Numbered from the stretch's first letter, positions 41,397 to 51,515 are shown. The stretch is 64,000 nt of DNA from Nannocystis sp. RBIL2 (GCF_026626745.1 NZ_JAPNJW010000002.1:5542151-5606150); one strand, 5' to 3'. Program-made: numbers and translations. Notes: generated by a model not told the origin, from the sequence alone.

Positions 41397-43169
41397 CTAC
41401 TCCTCCTTGCAGCGGCTAGTAACCTTGTAGTTGTAGTAACCGAGCTCGTCTTTCCAGTACTCGCCGTTGTAGTTGTAGATCTCGTGCTCGGCGTCGACCT
41501 TCGGTCGAACCGGACGGCGCTCGGTCGCTGCGCCGGAGTCACCGGCCTTGATGCGGTTCAAGATCTCGTACTCGATCTTGATCGCCTCGCGCTCGAGGTC
41601 GTTGATCTGCTGGATCTGCTGCATCAACCGGTTGCGCGCGAGGGCGCCGGTCGACTCCTTGCCCAGCGAGAGCAAGCCGTCGAGCGTCTCCGTGATCTGC
41701 TCGGCGAGCGGGCTGCCCTTGAAGTCCGACTTGGCGTCCTCGAGCTGACCCTGCTCGCGCACGATCTCGTTGACGAACGCGTAGTTCTTCTCGAGCGTCT
41801 TGTCCTGCAGCGACTTCTGGGCGACCTCCTCGACGAACGGGTCGAGCTTCGACTCGCTGTTGCGGATCTTCACGCTGAGGTCGAACAGCGCGAAGTCCTC
41901 GGGCGCCTTGGCGAGCAGGTCCTTGAGGTCGTCGCGGGTCTTCGGGTACTTGCGGTTGAACTCCTCGATCGACAGCTTCGCGGGCTGGTAGCGGCAGTTG
42001 AAGTAGTACGTGACCGCCTTGAGGATGATCGACTCGGGGTACAGGTAGTCGTAGAAGAACGGCGCGTTGAGCGTGTGGATGTACCCGAGCGTGCGCTGGT
42101 AGTGGATGTTCGCCTGCTCCGGCTCCACCTCGACCAGGCGGAACTCCGTCCACGACGACGCGAGGATCGAGTCGAGCCAGTAGGGCGACTCGAGCGGAAT
42201 TTTGTCGTAGTACTTCAGCGCCGTGTCGTACTTGCCGACCTGGTAGAAGATGTAGCCGAGAGCGAGGTTGGCCCGCTCCTCGTAGCGCTGCATCTCCTCC
42301 TCGAAGCTCAGCTCCTCGACCTCGCCGGCGAGCTGCTTCTTCTTGTTCTTCTTGGCGAGCTTGGCCTTGGCCTTGGCTTCCTTCTTGCGCTTCTTCTTGT
42401 CCTTGGCCCAGCTCTCCTTGAGGGAGATGTTCTTGCGGAGGACGTTCTTGAACGCCTCGACCGCCTGCGGCCCGTGGAACTCGCGCGTCTCGGCGACGCC
42501 GAGGAAGAACTGCGCCGGGATGTAGTAGTCGCTGTTGTCCGGCACCTGGCCGAGCAGCGCGATCGCCTGCCCGAGGTCGCCCTTCTGGTAGTTGAAGCGG
42601 CCGAGCAGGTAGTACAGCTCGTCGCGCACCTCGTCGAAGGCCGAGTCCTCGAGCTCGGTCGCCTTGTACGTACCAACCTTCTCGAGCACGCCTGCCCCTT
42701 CGGGCAGCTCGCGGCTCAGCGACGCGAGCCACGGCAGCGTGAGCTTGTGGTACGGGTGGCTCGGGCCCGCCGTCACGATCTCGCCCAGGATGGCCAGCGA
42801 GACGGCGTAGTACTGCAGCTTGTACAGCGACTTGCCCAGCCAGAACTGGGCGCGCGACTTGTCGCCCGGGGTCTTGCCGCTGGCGACCGCGTGGAAGATG
42901 ACCGCGGCGCCCTGGTAATCCTCGGCCTTGTACTTGTCCTCGGCTTCGGCCAGCACGCCCGTGGCCGCGCCGTCAGGGTTGCTGGGTGCAGCCACCGGGC
43001 CGCCCGAGGGCGGCGGGACGGCCGGGCCACCGGTCGGCGGCGGGACGGCCGGGCCGCCCTTGGCCGGAGGCGGGGGCGGCGGACCGGCCACAGCCGGCGC
43101 CGCGTACAGGGCCCACGTGGCGCAAAGACTGAGAAGAGTGGTGGACGTCAGTTGGCGGAGCGATTTCAT
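41397..43169 (-). CDS. Exported helical-repeat protein at the head of the Glt-like cluster (GltC-like?)
   Basis: The product has 590 residues with a Sec signal peptide (MKSLRQLTSTTLLSLCATWALYA start, cleaved near PAVAG) and a Pro/Gly-rich linker with PPPTGGPAVPPPSGG. TPR-like helices follow (KAEDYQGAAVIFHAVASG, ELYYLLGRFNYQKGDLGQAIALLGQVP, ANLALGYIFYQVGKYDTALKYYDKIP), along with a Lys-rich insertion near residue 260 (KKKRKKEAKAKAKLAKKNKKKQ region). The C terminus ends NGEYWKDELGYYNYKVTSRC. A periplasmic location is predicted. It is the first gene of the minus-strand series, so it may be the GltC counterpart, which in Myxococcus is also a periplasmic TPR protein but encoded elsewhere. That match is tentative. 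Confidence 0.7.
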   Translation of the reverse strand: MKSLRQLTSTTLLSLCATWALYAAPAVAGPPPPPPAKGGPAVPPPTGGPAVPPPSGGPVAAPSNPDGAATGVLAEAEDKYKAEDYQGAAVIFHAVASGKTPGDKSRAQFWLGKSLYKLQYYAVSLAILGEIVTAGPSHPYHKLTLPWLASLSRELPEGAGVLEKVGTYKATELEDSAFDEVRDELYYLLGRFNYQKGDLGQAIALLGQVPDNSDYYIPAQFFLGVAETREFHGPQAVEAFKNVLRKNISLKESWAKDKKKRKKEAKAKAKLAKKNKKKQLAGEVEELSFEEEMQRYEERANLALGYIFYQVGKYDTALKYYDKIPLESPYWLDSILASSWTEFRLVEVEPEQANIHYQRTLGYIHTLNAPFFYDYLYPESIILKAVTYYFNCRYQPAKLSIEEFNRKYPKTRDDLKDLLAKAPEDFALFDLSVKIRNSESKLDPFVEEVAQKSLQDKTLEKNYAFVNEIVREQGQLEDAKSDFKGSPLAEQITETLDGLLSLGKESTGALARNRLMQQIQQINDLEREAIKIEYEILNRIKAGDSGAATERRPVRPKVDAEHEIYNYNGEYWKDELGYYNYKVTSRCKEE

Positions 43170-43940
43170 GCGGTCGATGCGTCCTCAGCGTGCGGAGTTT
43201 CGGCGATCCGAGAGCAGACCCTCAATCACAAAGTTGCAGGCCAGGGTAGGTGGACCTGCGCGGCGCACTGCGGGCCTTCATAGGGGTTTTCGGACGATAC
43301 CAGCGGCGCGCTCACAGCCGCAAGAGCCAGCCGCGACGGGTTTGGGAGGGACAAGCGCACGGAAAGGAAGAAGCCGAGGGTCGCGGAGGTTTTCGCGCAG
43401 CGACCCGACTGCGGCCCTGACCCGGGTTACACACCCCGGCGCCGGAGAACCGCTCGCCGACCTGCAACGGGGCCCAGCTTCCGCCGATCTGCGGGGGTTC
43501 CGTTCGACCTGCGGAAATTCCGGCCTGGCCTTCGCGGGCTTTCGTGATTTTTTACACGGTCTCGCGCTTCAAACGGCGGCTGGGCGCGTCCCGAGGAGAT
43601 GCACGGGCAAGGTGGAGATCGCCCACTTGCAGATCCCGGATATCGCCGCCGAGCAGCGTTCGCCGCCGGCGAACCACAGGGGTGCCGGGCCCACCGGCAG
43701 TCGTGGCCGAAAAGCCCGTGCGGACCGTTTCCCGCGCGAACGGCCATCGCGCTCGGGGCGACGCCGACGCGAGCCGAGGGGCGCGCGCGGACGAGATCGG
43801 TCGCGCCCGGACGGGATTGTCACGCCAGAGCCGCGTTGAGGTCGGCGCGTAGGGCTTCTACGCCGTTTCGCGGCGCTTGACCCTATGGTCCGGCAGTGTA
43901 CGATGGGAAACCTGTTCGGCCGCCAAGACTGAGACGCCAC
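43170..43940. other. Long intergenic region upstream of the Glt-like cluster
   Basis: I see no supportable gene in this 771-bp divergent gap. Frames here are Arg/Ser/Ala-rich and start or stop without domain logic. It must hold the promoters of the Glt-like series (minus) and of the Cys-rich lipoprotein (plus). A locally AT-richer patch with TTTTTTACACGG is near 43548, and a TACGAT hexamer is near 43899. No clear operator was recognised. Confidence 0.5.
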
Positions 43941-44564
43941 ATGCAAGTCACTCGCACGCCTGCTCTCTTGCGCACCGTCGCCAACGCGTTGGGCGCCCTG
44001 CTCCTCGTGCCGCTCCTCGCCGCCTGTCCGAAGGGCGATGTCGGCGCGCCCTGCAATCATGGCGACGTCGACCCGCCGGCCGACAAGGTCGTGACCTTCC
44101 CGGCCCTGAGCTGCAACGACCTCCTCTGCGTCTACGCCGACGAGAAGGACCCGCCGACCGCGCCCTGCACCAACAACGAGATGTGCAACTCGGCCAACGA
44201 GGACGGCAAGGCCCGCTTCCAGTGCGTCGAGTCGAAGTGCGTGCTCGCGTCGACGTACGTGCTCGAGCGCTCGATGTGCTCGAAGACCTGCTCGTCCGAC
44301 ACCGACTGCCAGGACGGCGGCATCGGCAAGCAAGTCCTCGCCCAGGAGTCCAACTGCGCCGCCGGCTTCAGCTGCGTGCAGATCCAGAAGCTCGGCGAGT
44401 TCTGCTGCCAGAAGCTGTGCGTGTGCAACGACGACCTCTCGCAGGGCACCGTCGACATGCTCGCCACCGAGTGCGCGGCGCTTCCGACCGACCCGAACGG
44501 CAAGCCGGTCTGCGAGGACGAGATGACGCCCGCGCCGCCGCCGTCCGACACCACCGGCGCCTAG
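43941..44564 (+). CDS. Cysteine-rich lipoprotein
   Basis: The product has 207 residues starting MQVTRTPALLRTVANALGAL, a lipoprotein signal with lipobox LLAAC. The mature region carries about 20 cysteines, often in CxxxxC and CC pairs (LSCNDLLC, CTNNEMC, QCVESKC, MCSKTC, DTDCQDG, FCCQKLCVC), so it should be a disulfide-rich envelope protein. It ends in a Pro/Thr tail. Such Cys-rich lipoproteins are common in myxobacteria; no function is recognised. Its stop lies two bases from the convergent yraN stop. Confidence 0.78.
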   Translation: MQVTRTPALLRTVANALGALLLVPLLAACPKGDVGAPCNHGDVDPPADKVVTFPALSCNDLLCVYADEKDPPTAPCTNNEMCNSANEDGKARFQCVESKCVLASTYVLERSMCSKTCSSDTDCQDGGIGKQVLAQESNCAAGFSCVQIQKLGEFCCQKLCVCNDDLSQGTVDMLATECAALPTDPNGKPVCEDEMTPAPPPSDTTGA

Positions 44565-44566
44565 CC

Positions 44567-45001
44567 TCACGGCGTGCGGTCGGCTTCGAAGGCCCCGGGG
44601 ATCCAAGTGATCCGCGGGGCCTTCGCGTTTAAGTCGTCTGGCGAGTCGTCGCTCGCCGCGACCAGCACGCTGACGACGTCGAAGCGGACGGCCACGGTCT
44701 CCCACAGGTCGCGACCGACCAGCCAGGCGGCCGCGCCCCGTCGCAGTCGAGCTTGCTTGCGAGGGTCGACGGTCTCCTCCGGGAGTCCGGCGCGATCGTC
44801 CTCGCGGCTGCGGACCTCCACGAATACGTATGTGTCGACGCGATCATCCACACCGGCTGGCACGAGCCCGACCAGGTCGAGCTCCACACCACCGGCGCGG
44901 ACGTTGCGGTCGACGACGAGGAGGCCGCGCGCCTCAAGGAAGCGCGCGGCCTGATCCTCCGCCAGCTGGCCGCGCACCCGAGTGGAGGGCGGCGCGGGCA
45001 T
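44567..45001 (-). CDS. yraN: YraN/UPF0102 family endonuclease-like protein
   Basis: The product has 144 residues starting MPAPPSTRVRGQLAEDQAARF. It shows the UPF0102 pattern: RGQLAEDQAARFLEARGLLVVDRNVRAGGVELDLVG with the nuclease-like E(L)D, then VFVEVRSREDDRAG corresponding to the usual FVEVK catalytic strand, and KQARLRRGAAAWL. The family resembles Holliday-junction-resolvase folds, and its biological role is not settled. The gene follows rplS after 6 nt, as the last gene of the ribosomal operon. Confidence 0.85.
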   Translation of the reverse strand: MPAPPSTRVRGQLAEDQAARFLEARGLLVVDRNVRAGGVELDLVGLVPAGVDDRVDTYVFVEVRSREDDRAGLPEETVDPRKQARLRRGAAAWLVGRDLWETVAVRFDVVSVLVAASDDSPDDLNAKAPRITWIPGAFEADRTP

Positions 45002-45007
45002 CGGGGC

Positions 45008-45421
45008 TCAGTCGCCCTGGGGCTCGCTCGACTCGCTGCCCGAGGTGAGCAGCTCGTTGGCGTAACCGCCGAGGCGGGCGCGAATGCGGGCAGCATTGCC
45101 GCTGAGGTTGCGCAGGTAGTAGAGCTTGGCCTTGCGGACCTTGCCGCGGCTGACGAGCTCGACCTTCACGACGCGGGGCGAGTTGACCGCCCACACGCGC
45201 TCGACGCCGACACCGTGGGAGATCTTCCGGACGGTGAAGGAGCCGCGGGCGCCGCCACGCTTCCGGTGGATGCAGACGCCCTGGAAGACCTGGATGCGAT
45301 CCTTGCCGCCTTCGGAGATCTTCGCGTGGACGCGGATGGTGTCGCCGGGACGGAACTCGGGAACATCGCTCCGCTTGTAGGAGGCCTCGATCGCTTCAAT
45401 CAACGGGTTACTGTTGCTCAT
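45008..45421 (-). CDS. rplS: 50S ribosomal protein L19
   Basis: The product has 137 residues starting [20 protein letters not shown]. Typical L19 sequence includes [53 protein letters not shown] and the C-terminal [18 protein letters not shown] Ser/Glu tail of about 20 residues extends beyond the usual end. The start codon overlaps the last 14 bases of trmD, so the two are translationally coupled. Confidence 0.97.
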   Translation of the reverse strand: MSNSNPLIEAIEASYKRSDVPEFRPGDTIRVHAKISEGGKDRIQVFQGVCIHRKRGGARGSFTVRKISHGVGVERVWAVNSPRVVKVELVSRGKVRKAKLYYLRNLSGNAARIRARLGGYANELLTSGSESSEPQGD

Positions 45422-46766
45422 GGCGGAGCTCCGAAGGATTCGTGGAGCGGCGGGACTTGAGTTCAGCCAGTGCGGCGGCGACAAGTTGTGCTGCCGCTTC
45501 CACCGGCTGGGGGCCGGAAGAGTCTTTCATCGAGGGCGTTTCTGCAAGTCCTGAGGCGAGCCCCGGCGCTGGCGAAAACGCCGCCTCCAGGCCCTTGGCG
45601 GGCTCAGAAGATGGCGCAGAGCGGCCCTGCGGCGGGTTCGCGGCGGGCCGTGCGAGATCTCCCGCGACCTCGCACGGCAGCACCAGCACCAGCGGCGCTG
45701 AGAGATCTCCCGCTCCCGAAGCCGCGAGCAGATCGAGCAGCGGCGCGACTCCGCGGGCGAGCGGCAGATCGTCCGCCGGGCCGAGAGCGACCAGCCGCGG
45801 CGCGGCGCCGTGGCGACGGCGGAGCTCGCGGGCGAGATCTTTGAGGCTGCGGGTTTGGGCTGCGCGGGGGACGCCGGCGGCCTCGGGCACCCGCTGGCTC
45901 AGCGCGACGACCCGCAGTTCGGCGCCGCCTTCGCGGGCCGCTGCGGCGAGCGAAGCGATCAAGCCTGCCCTTTCGGACATGTCCGTTGCGCCCTGCCCGA
46001 AGTGGGCCACGAGGTACAGCGGCGCCTCGGCGGGCAGGGTCCGCTGCGGCCGGAGGTCGGGGCGCAGGGCCCAGGTGCGGCGCCAGGCCTGCTCTCGGCG
46101 CCAGCGGGCGACGTCGGCGTGATCGCCCGCGAGCAACACCTCGGGCACACCGTGGCCGCGGAACTCGGGCGGGCGGGTGAAGTGCGGGTGCTCGAGCCAG
46201 GCGCCATGGTCTTCGGGACCTGCCCCGGAGGACATGTCCTGAAGCGAGAAGCTGTCGCGCGCGGCCGACTCGGGGTTGCCGAGCACGCCCTCGCGCAGGC
46301 GGGCGACGGCCTCGATGATCGCCAGCGCCGCGACCTCGCCGCCGTTGAGGACGAAGTCGCCGAGCGACAGGCACTCGTCGACGAAGTGCTCGCGGACGCG
46401 GTCGTCGATGCCCTCGTAGCGGCCGCACAGGAGGCCGATCCGCGGGACCGCGGCCAGCCGCTCGGCGACCCGCTGGTCGAAGCGCGGGCCCGCGGGGGTA
46501 AGGAGGATCCGGTGCATCGGGCCGCGCAGCGCAGTGACGTGCTCGAGCGCCGCCACGACCGGCTCGATCTTCATCACCATGCCCGGGCCGCCGCCGTACG
46601 GCGAGTCGTCGACCGTGCGGTAGCGGTCGGTGGCGAACTCGCGGTAGTCGGTGCAGTGGACGCTGACGAGCTCGCGCGCCACGGCCTTGCCGACCAGGCC
46701 GCCGCGGAGGAAGCCGGCGACAGCGTCGGGGAACAGGGTGAAGACCTCGAAGGCCTGGCCGCTCAC
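45408..46766 (-). CDS. trmD: tRNA (guanine37-N1)-methyltransferase with C-terminal extension
   Basis: The product has 452 residues from a GTG start whose GTGA overlaps the rimM stop. Residues 1-240 are TrmD, with [15 protein letters not shown] (55-70), [27 protein letters not shown] and [34 protein letters not shown]-like sequence. The enzyme methylates G37 of tRNAs to prevent frameshifting. Residues 250-400 are an extra domain resembling a degenerate RNA-methyltransferase extension known in some deltaproteobacterial TrmD proteins. An Ala/Pro/Ser-rich tail follows. Between DSFS and the expected short linker before HPHFTRP there is an extra [11 protein letters not shown] (175-185), encoded exactly by the palindrome at 46211. 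A second palindrome (45964) encodes TDMSER in the extension. Confidence 0.93.
   Translation of the reverse strand: MSGQAFEVFTLFPDAVAGFLRGGLVGKAVARELVSVHCTDYREFATDRYRTVDDSPYGGGPGMVMKIEPVVAALEHVTALRGPMHRILLTPAGPRFDQRVAERLAAVPRIGLLCGRYEGIDDRVREHFVDECLSLGDFVLNGGEVAALAIIEAVARLREGVLGNPESAARDSFSLQDMSSGAGPEDHGAWLEHPHFTRPPEFRGHGVPEVLLAGDHADVARWRREQAWRRTWALRPDLRPQRTLPAEAPLYLVAHFGQGATDMSERAGLIASLAAAAREGGAELRVVALSQRVPEAAGVPRAAQTRSLKDLARELRRRHGAAPRLVALGPADDLPLARGVAPLLDLLAASGAGDLSAPLVLVLPCEVAGDLARPAANPPQGRSAPSSEPAKGLEAAFSPAPGLASGLAETPSMKDSSGPQPVEAAAQLVAAALAELKSRRSTNPSELRHEQQ
45964..45985. repeat. Dispersed palindrome copy inside trmD (C-terminal extension)
   Basis: CGGACATGTCCG is a perfect 12-bp palindrome preceded by CCTGCCC, matching the half-element order CTGCCC-n4-GGACATGTCC. 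It encodes ATDMSERAG. Confidence 0.7.
46211..46244. repeat. Dispersed palindrome, full-length copy inserted in trmD
   Basis: This is the most complete copy (34 nt). Outer arms CTTCGGGAC and GTCCTGAAG pair with one G-T-type mismatch, inner arms CTGCCC and GGACAT/GTCC pair, and CGGAG forms the tip. On the coding strand it adds [11 protein letters not shown] between two conserved TrmD motifs, in frame. Confidence 0.85.
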
Positions 46767-47356
46767 GGCGCCTCTCCGCCCTCCTCGAGGGCGTCGGGCA
46801 GGAGGCCGAGCGGCAGGTCGACGCGCAGGCGCTCGCCGTCGAGGTCGGCGATGAATTGCGGCAGCACGGGCAGGAGCCAGGTGTCGCGGCGACCGTCGGG
46901 GCGGGTCCACTCGACCTCGAGCAGATCTTGCACGCCGTTGCTGGTCACGCCGGCGACGAGGCCGAGCGCCTGAGTGCGGCCGTCGCCGAGCTCGCGCTCG
47001 ACGGGGAGGCCGATCGCGTCGGTGAGGTAGAACTCGTCTTCGGCCAGGGCCGGGAGATCGGCGCGGGCGACCCAGACCTCGCAGCCGCGCAGCCGCTCGG
47101 CGTGGTCGCGGTCGTCGACGCCGGCCAGTTGCACGCGCACGGACGGCTTGCCGGGGACGGGCTCGACGGCGAGAATCCGAAAGGACATGTCCGATCGGGC
47201 AGGTCCTTCCGGACTGTTCGGCGGCCGGAGCTCGACCCGCAGGCCGCGCCTCAGCGCGCGCGAGTCGGGGTCGTAGAGGTGGAAGCGGAGCTGGCCGCGG
47301 ACGCCGTGCGGCGCGGAGACCTCGGCGACGGCGATCGCGGCGGAGCGGCCAGACAC
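46763..47356 (-). CDS. rimM: 16S rRNA-processing protein RimM
   Basis: The product has 197 residues starting MSGRSAAIAVAEVSAPHGVR. The N-terminal barrel carries APHGVRGQLRFHLY and LAGVDDRDHAERLRG, followed by DEFYLTDAIGLPV of the PRC-barrel junction and the C-terminal LPVLPQFIADLDGERLRVDLPLGLL. RimM assists 30S maturation through S19. Residues 47-60 (NSPEGPARSDMSFR) sit where family members normally pass straight from the barrel strand to the next (RILAVEPV), and this extra peptide is encoded by the palindrome at 47177. The stop overlaps the trmD start. Confidence 0.93.
   Translation of the reverse strand: MSGRSAAIAVAEVSAPHGVRGQLRFHLYDPDSRALRRGLRVELRPPNSPEGPARSDMSFRILAVEPVPGKPSVRVQLAGVDDRDHAERLRGCEVWVARADLPALAEDEFYLTDAIGLPVERELGDGRTQALGLVAGVTSNGVQDLLEVEWTRPDGRRDTWLLPVLPQFIADLDGERLRVDLPLGLLPDALEEGGEAP
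47177..47212. repeat. Dispersed palindrome, full-length copy inserted in rimM
   Basis: The 36-nt element pairs CCGAAAGGACATGTCC with GGGCAGGTCCTTCCGG around the self-complementary tip GATC, with three wobble or mismatch positions. On the coding strand it encodes about 12 residues around SPEGPARSDMSF. Confidence 0.85.
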
Positions 47357-47367
47357 GGCGGCTCCGC

Positions 47368-47625
47368 TTACTCGAGGATCTCGAGGTCGGCGCGCTTGCG
47401 GAGCTTGGCCGAGGCGGCGCTCAGGAGGGCGCGCATCGCCTTGACGGTGCGACCCTGCTTGCCGATGACCTTGCCGAGGTCGTCACGGGCGACGCGGAGC
47501 TCGAGCACCACGGTCTGCTCGCCGGCGATCTCGGCCACGTGGACCTCGTCGGGGCGATCGACGAGGGCACGCGCGAGGAACTCGACGAGGTCCTTGAGGG
47601 AGATGTTCGCGGACGCTGCGGGCAT
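47368..47625 (-). CDS. khpA: KH-domain RNA-binding protein
   Basis: The product has 85 residues starting [20 protein letters not shown], with the ribosome-binding sequence GGAGG five bases upstream. The KH-type motif [21 protein letters not shown] lies in the C-terminal half. It is the small KhpA/YlqC protein regularly encoded between rpsP and rimM. It binds RNA in the cytoplasm, often with KhpB. Confidence 0.93.
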   Translation of the reverse strand: MPAASANISLKDLVEFLARALVDRPDEVHVAEIAGEQTVVLELRVARDDLGKVIGKQGRTVKAMRALLSAASAKLRKRADLEILE

Positions 47626-47724
47626 GGGTGCCTCCGGGGGGTGTAGCACCGTCGCGGCTCCTGCGGGCGCGACGGGGCGAGGCGCGAGGACGACGGACCC
47701 GAGGAGAGAAGCGAGCCGAGCGGC

Positions 47725-48021
47725 TTACTTCTTCTTCTCGGTCTTCTTGGTCTTCGGCTTGGCGGCCCGGGGGGCCTTGCCGGCGGCGATGTTGCGCGCG
47801 CGACGGAGGAGGCGCTCGACGGTGTCCGTGGGCGTCGCGCCCTGTTTCTCCCAGTACTCGACCCTCGGCGCGTTGAGGACGACCGACTCGGCGTGCGGGT
47901 CGTAGGTCCCGAGGCGCTCGAGGAAGCGACCGTCGCGCGGGCTGCGGGCGTCGGCGGCGACGATGCGGTAATAGGGACGCTTCTTGGAGCCCATGCGGGC
48001 GAGCCTGATCTTGACGGCCAT
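47725..48021 (-). CDS. rpsP: 30S ribosomal protein S16
   Basis: The product has 98 residues starting [21 protein letters not shown], with the full S16 pattern ([29 protein letters not shown]) and a Lys-rich C-terminal tail. It is the first gene of the rpsP-khpA-rimM-trmD-rplS-yraN operon. Confidence 0.97.
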   Translation of the reverse strand: MAVKIRLARMGSKKRPYYRIVAADARSPRDGRFLERLGTYDPHAESVVLNAPRVEYWEKQGATPTDTVERLLRRARNIAAGKAPRAAKPKTKKTEKKK

Positions 48022-48268
48022 GACTGCGTGCTTTGCTGGAGCTTGTGCGCCGGAGGCGAAAGGGTGCGAAGCCTAAACGGCTCGCCGTGCGCGGGTCAAG
48101 TCGCTTGCGTGCCAAAGGTGGAGCCCCGGGGCGACGCTGCTGGCGGAGGCGTATACCTCGGCCCAGCGGGCAGGCAAAGCCAGTGTGGCAGGGGCGGACG
48201 TGCGCAATGTCCCCTGCTGCGGAGCGGCGCCGCCGGCGGCGCGATCTAAGATCTCCGCCCCCGCGACC

Positions 48269-50059
48269 ATGCCGATCTCCCCTCCCCGCGCCGCCGGTCT
48301 CGCCGCCCTCGGGCCCCGCCCCCGCGCGTTCGCCGGGCTCACCGCGCTCGTGGCTTCGGCCATCCTCGCCTGTGCGACCTGCGGACCCGCCGGCTCCGGA
48401 CCGACCAAGACTGGCCCCGTGGAGCCGCCCGCCGCCCCGCCGCGGCTGACGCTCGACCTGGTGGCGTTCGCCCGGGTGATGGGGGCCGTCGCGCCGTGCG
48501 GCTGCACGACCGAGCCGTTGGGCGGGCTGCAGTACGTGTTCGGGTATCTCGGGCACGACATCGATCCGCAGCGGCGCCTGGTCGTTGAGCCAGGTGGACT
48601 TCTGATCCCCGACCCCAAGGGGCCCGAGGCGCCGCACGACGAGGCGGCGTGGGCGCAAGCGTATCAGCGGGCCGGCGCGCTCCAGGAGCGATTCGCCTCG
48701 CTGGGCGGCTCGCTGGTCTCCGGCGTCGGCGCCAATGATCTGTCCAGTCCGCTTGCGCAGGAGGCGCTGAAGCGCTGGCCGCTGCCGCGCGTGCTCGCCA
48801 ACAGCCGGGCGTTCGACGCGCTCGGGGTGGTGCCGCACCGCGTGGTCGACATTCCGGGGGCCGACGGCAAGCCGGCGCTGCAGCTCGGCGTGACTGCGGT
48901 GCACGAGACGAGCCCGGAGGCGGTCAAGTCGCTCGGGCCGCTCGAGCCGACCACGAGCGCCGCCAAGCGTGAGGTCGCGGCGATGCGCGCGGCCGGGGCC
49001 GACGTGGTGATCGTCCTGGTCCACGGGACGCGCGCCGCGGCGGTCGAGGTCGCCGAGGGCGTGCCGGGGGCGGACATCGTGGTGACGGGCATCCCCGAAG
49101 GCACCGAGAAGGCGCGGCTGGGCGCTCCGGCGACCCGCGTGGGCCATGGCTGGGTGCTGGAGCCGGGCGATCAGGCGCAGACGCTGACGCGGGTGCGGCT
49201 GTCGATCGACCCGTCGGCGCTCGCGGCGTTGCCCGGGCCGGACGCGTGGAAGGTCCAGCCGTCGGCCGCCGCGCAGGCGAAGGAGCTCGAGCGGCTCGAC
49301 GCGCGGCTGGCCAAGTTCCGCGCCGATCCGGCCGCCGATGCCGGGTACATCGCGCGGCTCGAGCAGGAGCGCGCGGCGCTCGCTTCGGCGATGGCAGGCG
49401 ACGCGGCGCCGGCGGGCGCGGTGGCCGTCACGTTCGAGCAGCAGAAGATCACGTGCAAGCTGCCGGTCGACGCGGCCGGCGCCGACGCGCTGCGCAGCTA
49501 CGACGCGTGGGTGGCGACGCAGAACCAGCAGCGGTTCGCGGGCGTGAAGCCGCCGGCGCCGGCGAAGGGTCAGGCGAGCTACATCGGCGGCGAGCAGTGC
49601 GGCGCGTGCCACGACAAGGCCGAGGAGCACTGGGCCACGACGCGCCACGCGGGGGCCTACGAGACGCTGGTGAAGGTGAACAAGCAGTTCGACCTGTCGT
49701 GCGTCGGCTGCCACGTGACCGGGTTCCGCCAGCCGGGTGGGTCGGAGGTGGTCGAGGTCGCCGGCCTCGAGGACGTGCAGTGCGAGGTCTGCCACGGGCC
49801 CGGCAGCATCCACGCGGAGACGCCGGAGAAGGCGGGCAAGGCGTTCGGCATCCGCCGCGAGGCCGCGGTCGACGTCTGCCTCGGCTGCCACACTGCGGAG
49901 CACTCGGACACGTTCAACTACGAGGCCTACCTGCGCGACGTGCTGGGCGCCGGGCACGGCGAGGGGCGGCGGGCGCTGCTCGGGGACGGGCCGACCGGGC
50001 GCGAGCTGCGGGCGGCGGGCCTGGAGAAGGCCGGCGGAGCCTGCCCGAAGCAGATGTGA
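48269..50059 (+). CDS. Tetraheme cytochrome c lipoprotein with 5'-nucleotidase-like N-terminal domain
   Basis: The product has 596 residues starting MPISPPRAAGLAALGPR, with a hydrophobic stretch and the Cys-containing end SAILACATC, consistent with a lipoprotein signal. Residues 55-370 contain APCGCTTEPLGGL, GSLVSGVGANDL, VIVLVHGTRAAAVEVAEGVPGADIVVTG and related motifs of a UshA/metallophosphoesterase-type fold. The usual N-terminal metal ligands are not obvious, so activity is doubtful. Residues 440-545 carry four CxxCH heme sites (CGACH, CVGCH, CEVCH, CLGCH) in a cytochrome c554-like order, with GGEQCGACHDKAEEHWATTRHAGAY and DVQCEVCHGPGSIH. This combination is known in several deltaproteobacteria and suggests a periplasmic electron-transfer or redox-sensing protein. 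A TAAGAT hexamer lies 16 nt upstream of the start. Confidence 0.85.
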   Translation: MPISPPRAAGLAALGPRPRAFAGLTALVASAILACATCGPAGSGPTKTGPVEPPAAPPRLTLDLVAFARVMGAVAPCGCTTEPLGGLQYVFGYLGHDIDPQRRLVVEPGGLLIPDPKGPEAPHDEAAWAQAYQRAGALQERFASLGGSLVSGVGANDLSSPLAQEALKRWPLPRVLANSRAFDALGVVPHRVVDIPGADGKPALQLGVTAVHETSPEAVKSLGPLEPTTSAAKREVAAMRAAGADVVIVLVHGTRAAAVEVAEGVPGADIVVTGIPEGTEKARLGAPATRVGHGWVLEPGDQAQTLTRVRLSIDPSALAALPGPDAWKVQPSAAAQAKELERLDARLAKFRADPAADAGYIARLEQERAALASAMAGDAAPAGAVAVTFEQQKITCKLPVDAAGADALRSYDAWVATQNQQRFAGVKPPAPAKGQASYIGGEQCGACHDKAEEHWATTRHAGAYETLVKVNKQFDLSCVGCHVTGFRQPGGSEVVEVAGLEDVQCEVCHGPGSIHAETPEKAGKAFGIRREAAVDVCLGCHTAEHSDTFNYEAYLRDVLGAGHGEGRRALLGDGPTGRELRAAGLEKAGGACPKQM

Positions 50060-50133
50060 GGCGCCCGGGCGTGCGCAAGGTCTTGAGCGGCCGGCGTTGA
50101 CCCCAACGGTCGCGCGTGCTCTCTTGCCCCGTC

Positions 50134-51477
<1,344 letters not shown>

Positions 51478-51483
51478 CGCGAG

Positions 51484-51515
51484 GGCAGTGATTCGCCGCG
51501 CGGCGAATCACTGCC
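51484..51515. terminator. Convergent terminator between rimO and the methyltransferase gene
   Basis: GGCAGTGATTCGCCG pairs perfectly with CGGCGAATCACTGCC (15 bp, two bases between arms). It fills nearly the whole gap between the rimO stop at 51477 and the opposing stop at 51516 and should terminate both transcripts. Confidence 0.85.

Noticed and set aside
38241-43283. A 1680-codon plus-strand open frame
   Set aside because: It spans two unrelated minus-strand genes and their intergenic hairpin, and has shadow composition (Leu/Val/Arg/Glu/Asp only).
43427-43839. Possible genes in the 771-bp gap before the Cys-rich lipoprotein
   Set aside because: Frames on both strands are Arg/Gly/Pro/Ser-rich and overlap each other; none shows a domain, signal peptide or start signal.
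49240-49420. AglZ/coiled-coil relationship of the KELERLDARLAKF segment in the cytochrome gene
   Set aside because: It is a short helical linker between the nucleotidase-like and heme domains, as found in related multidomain cytochromes.
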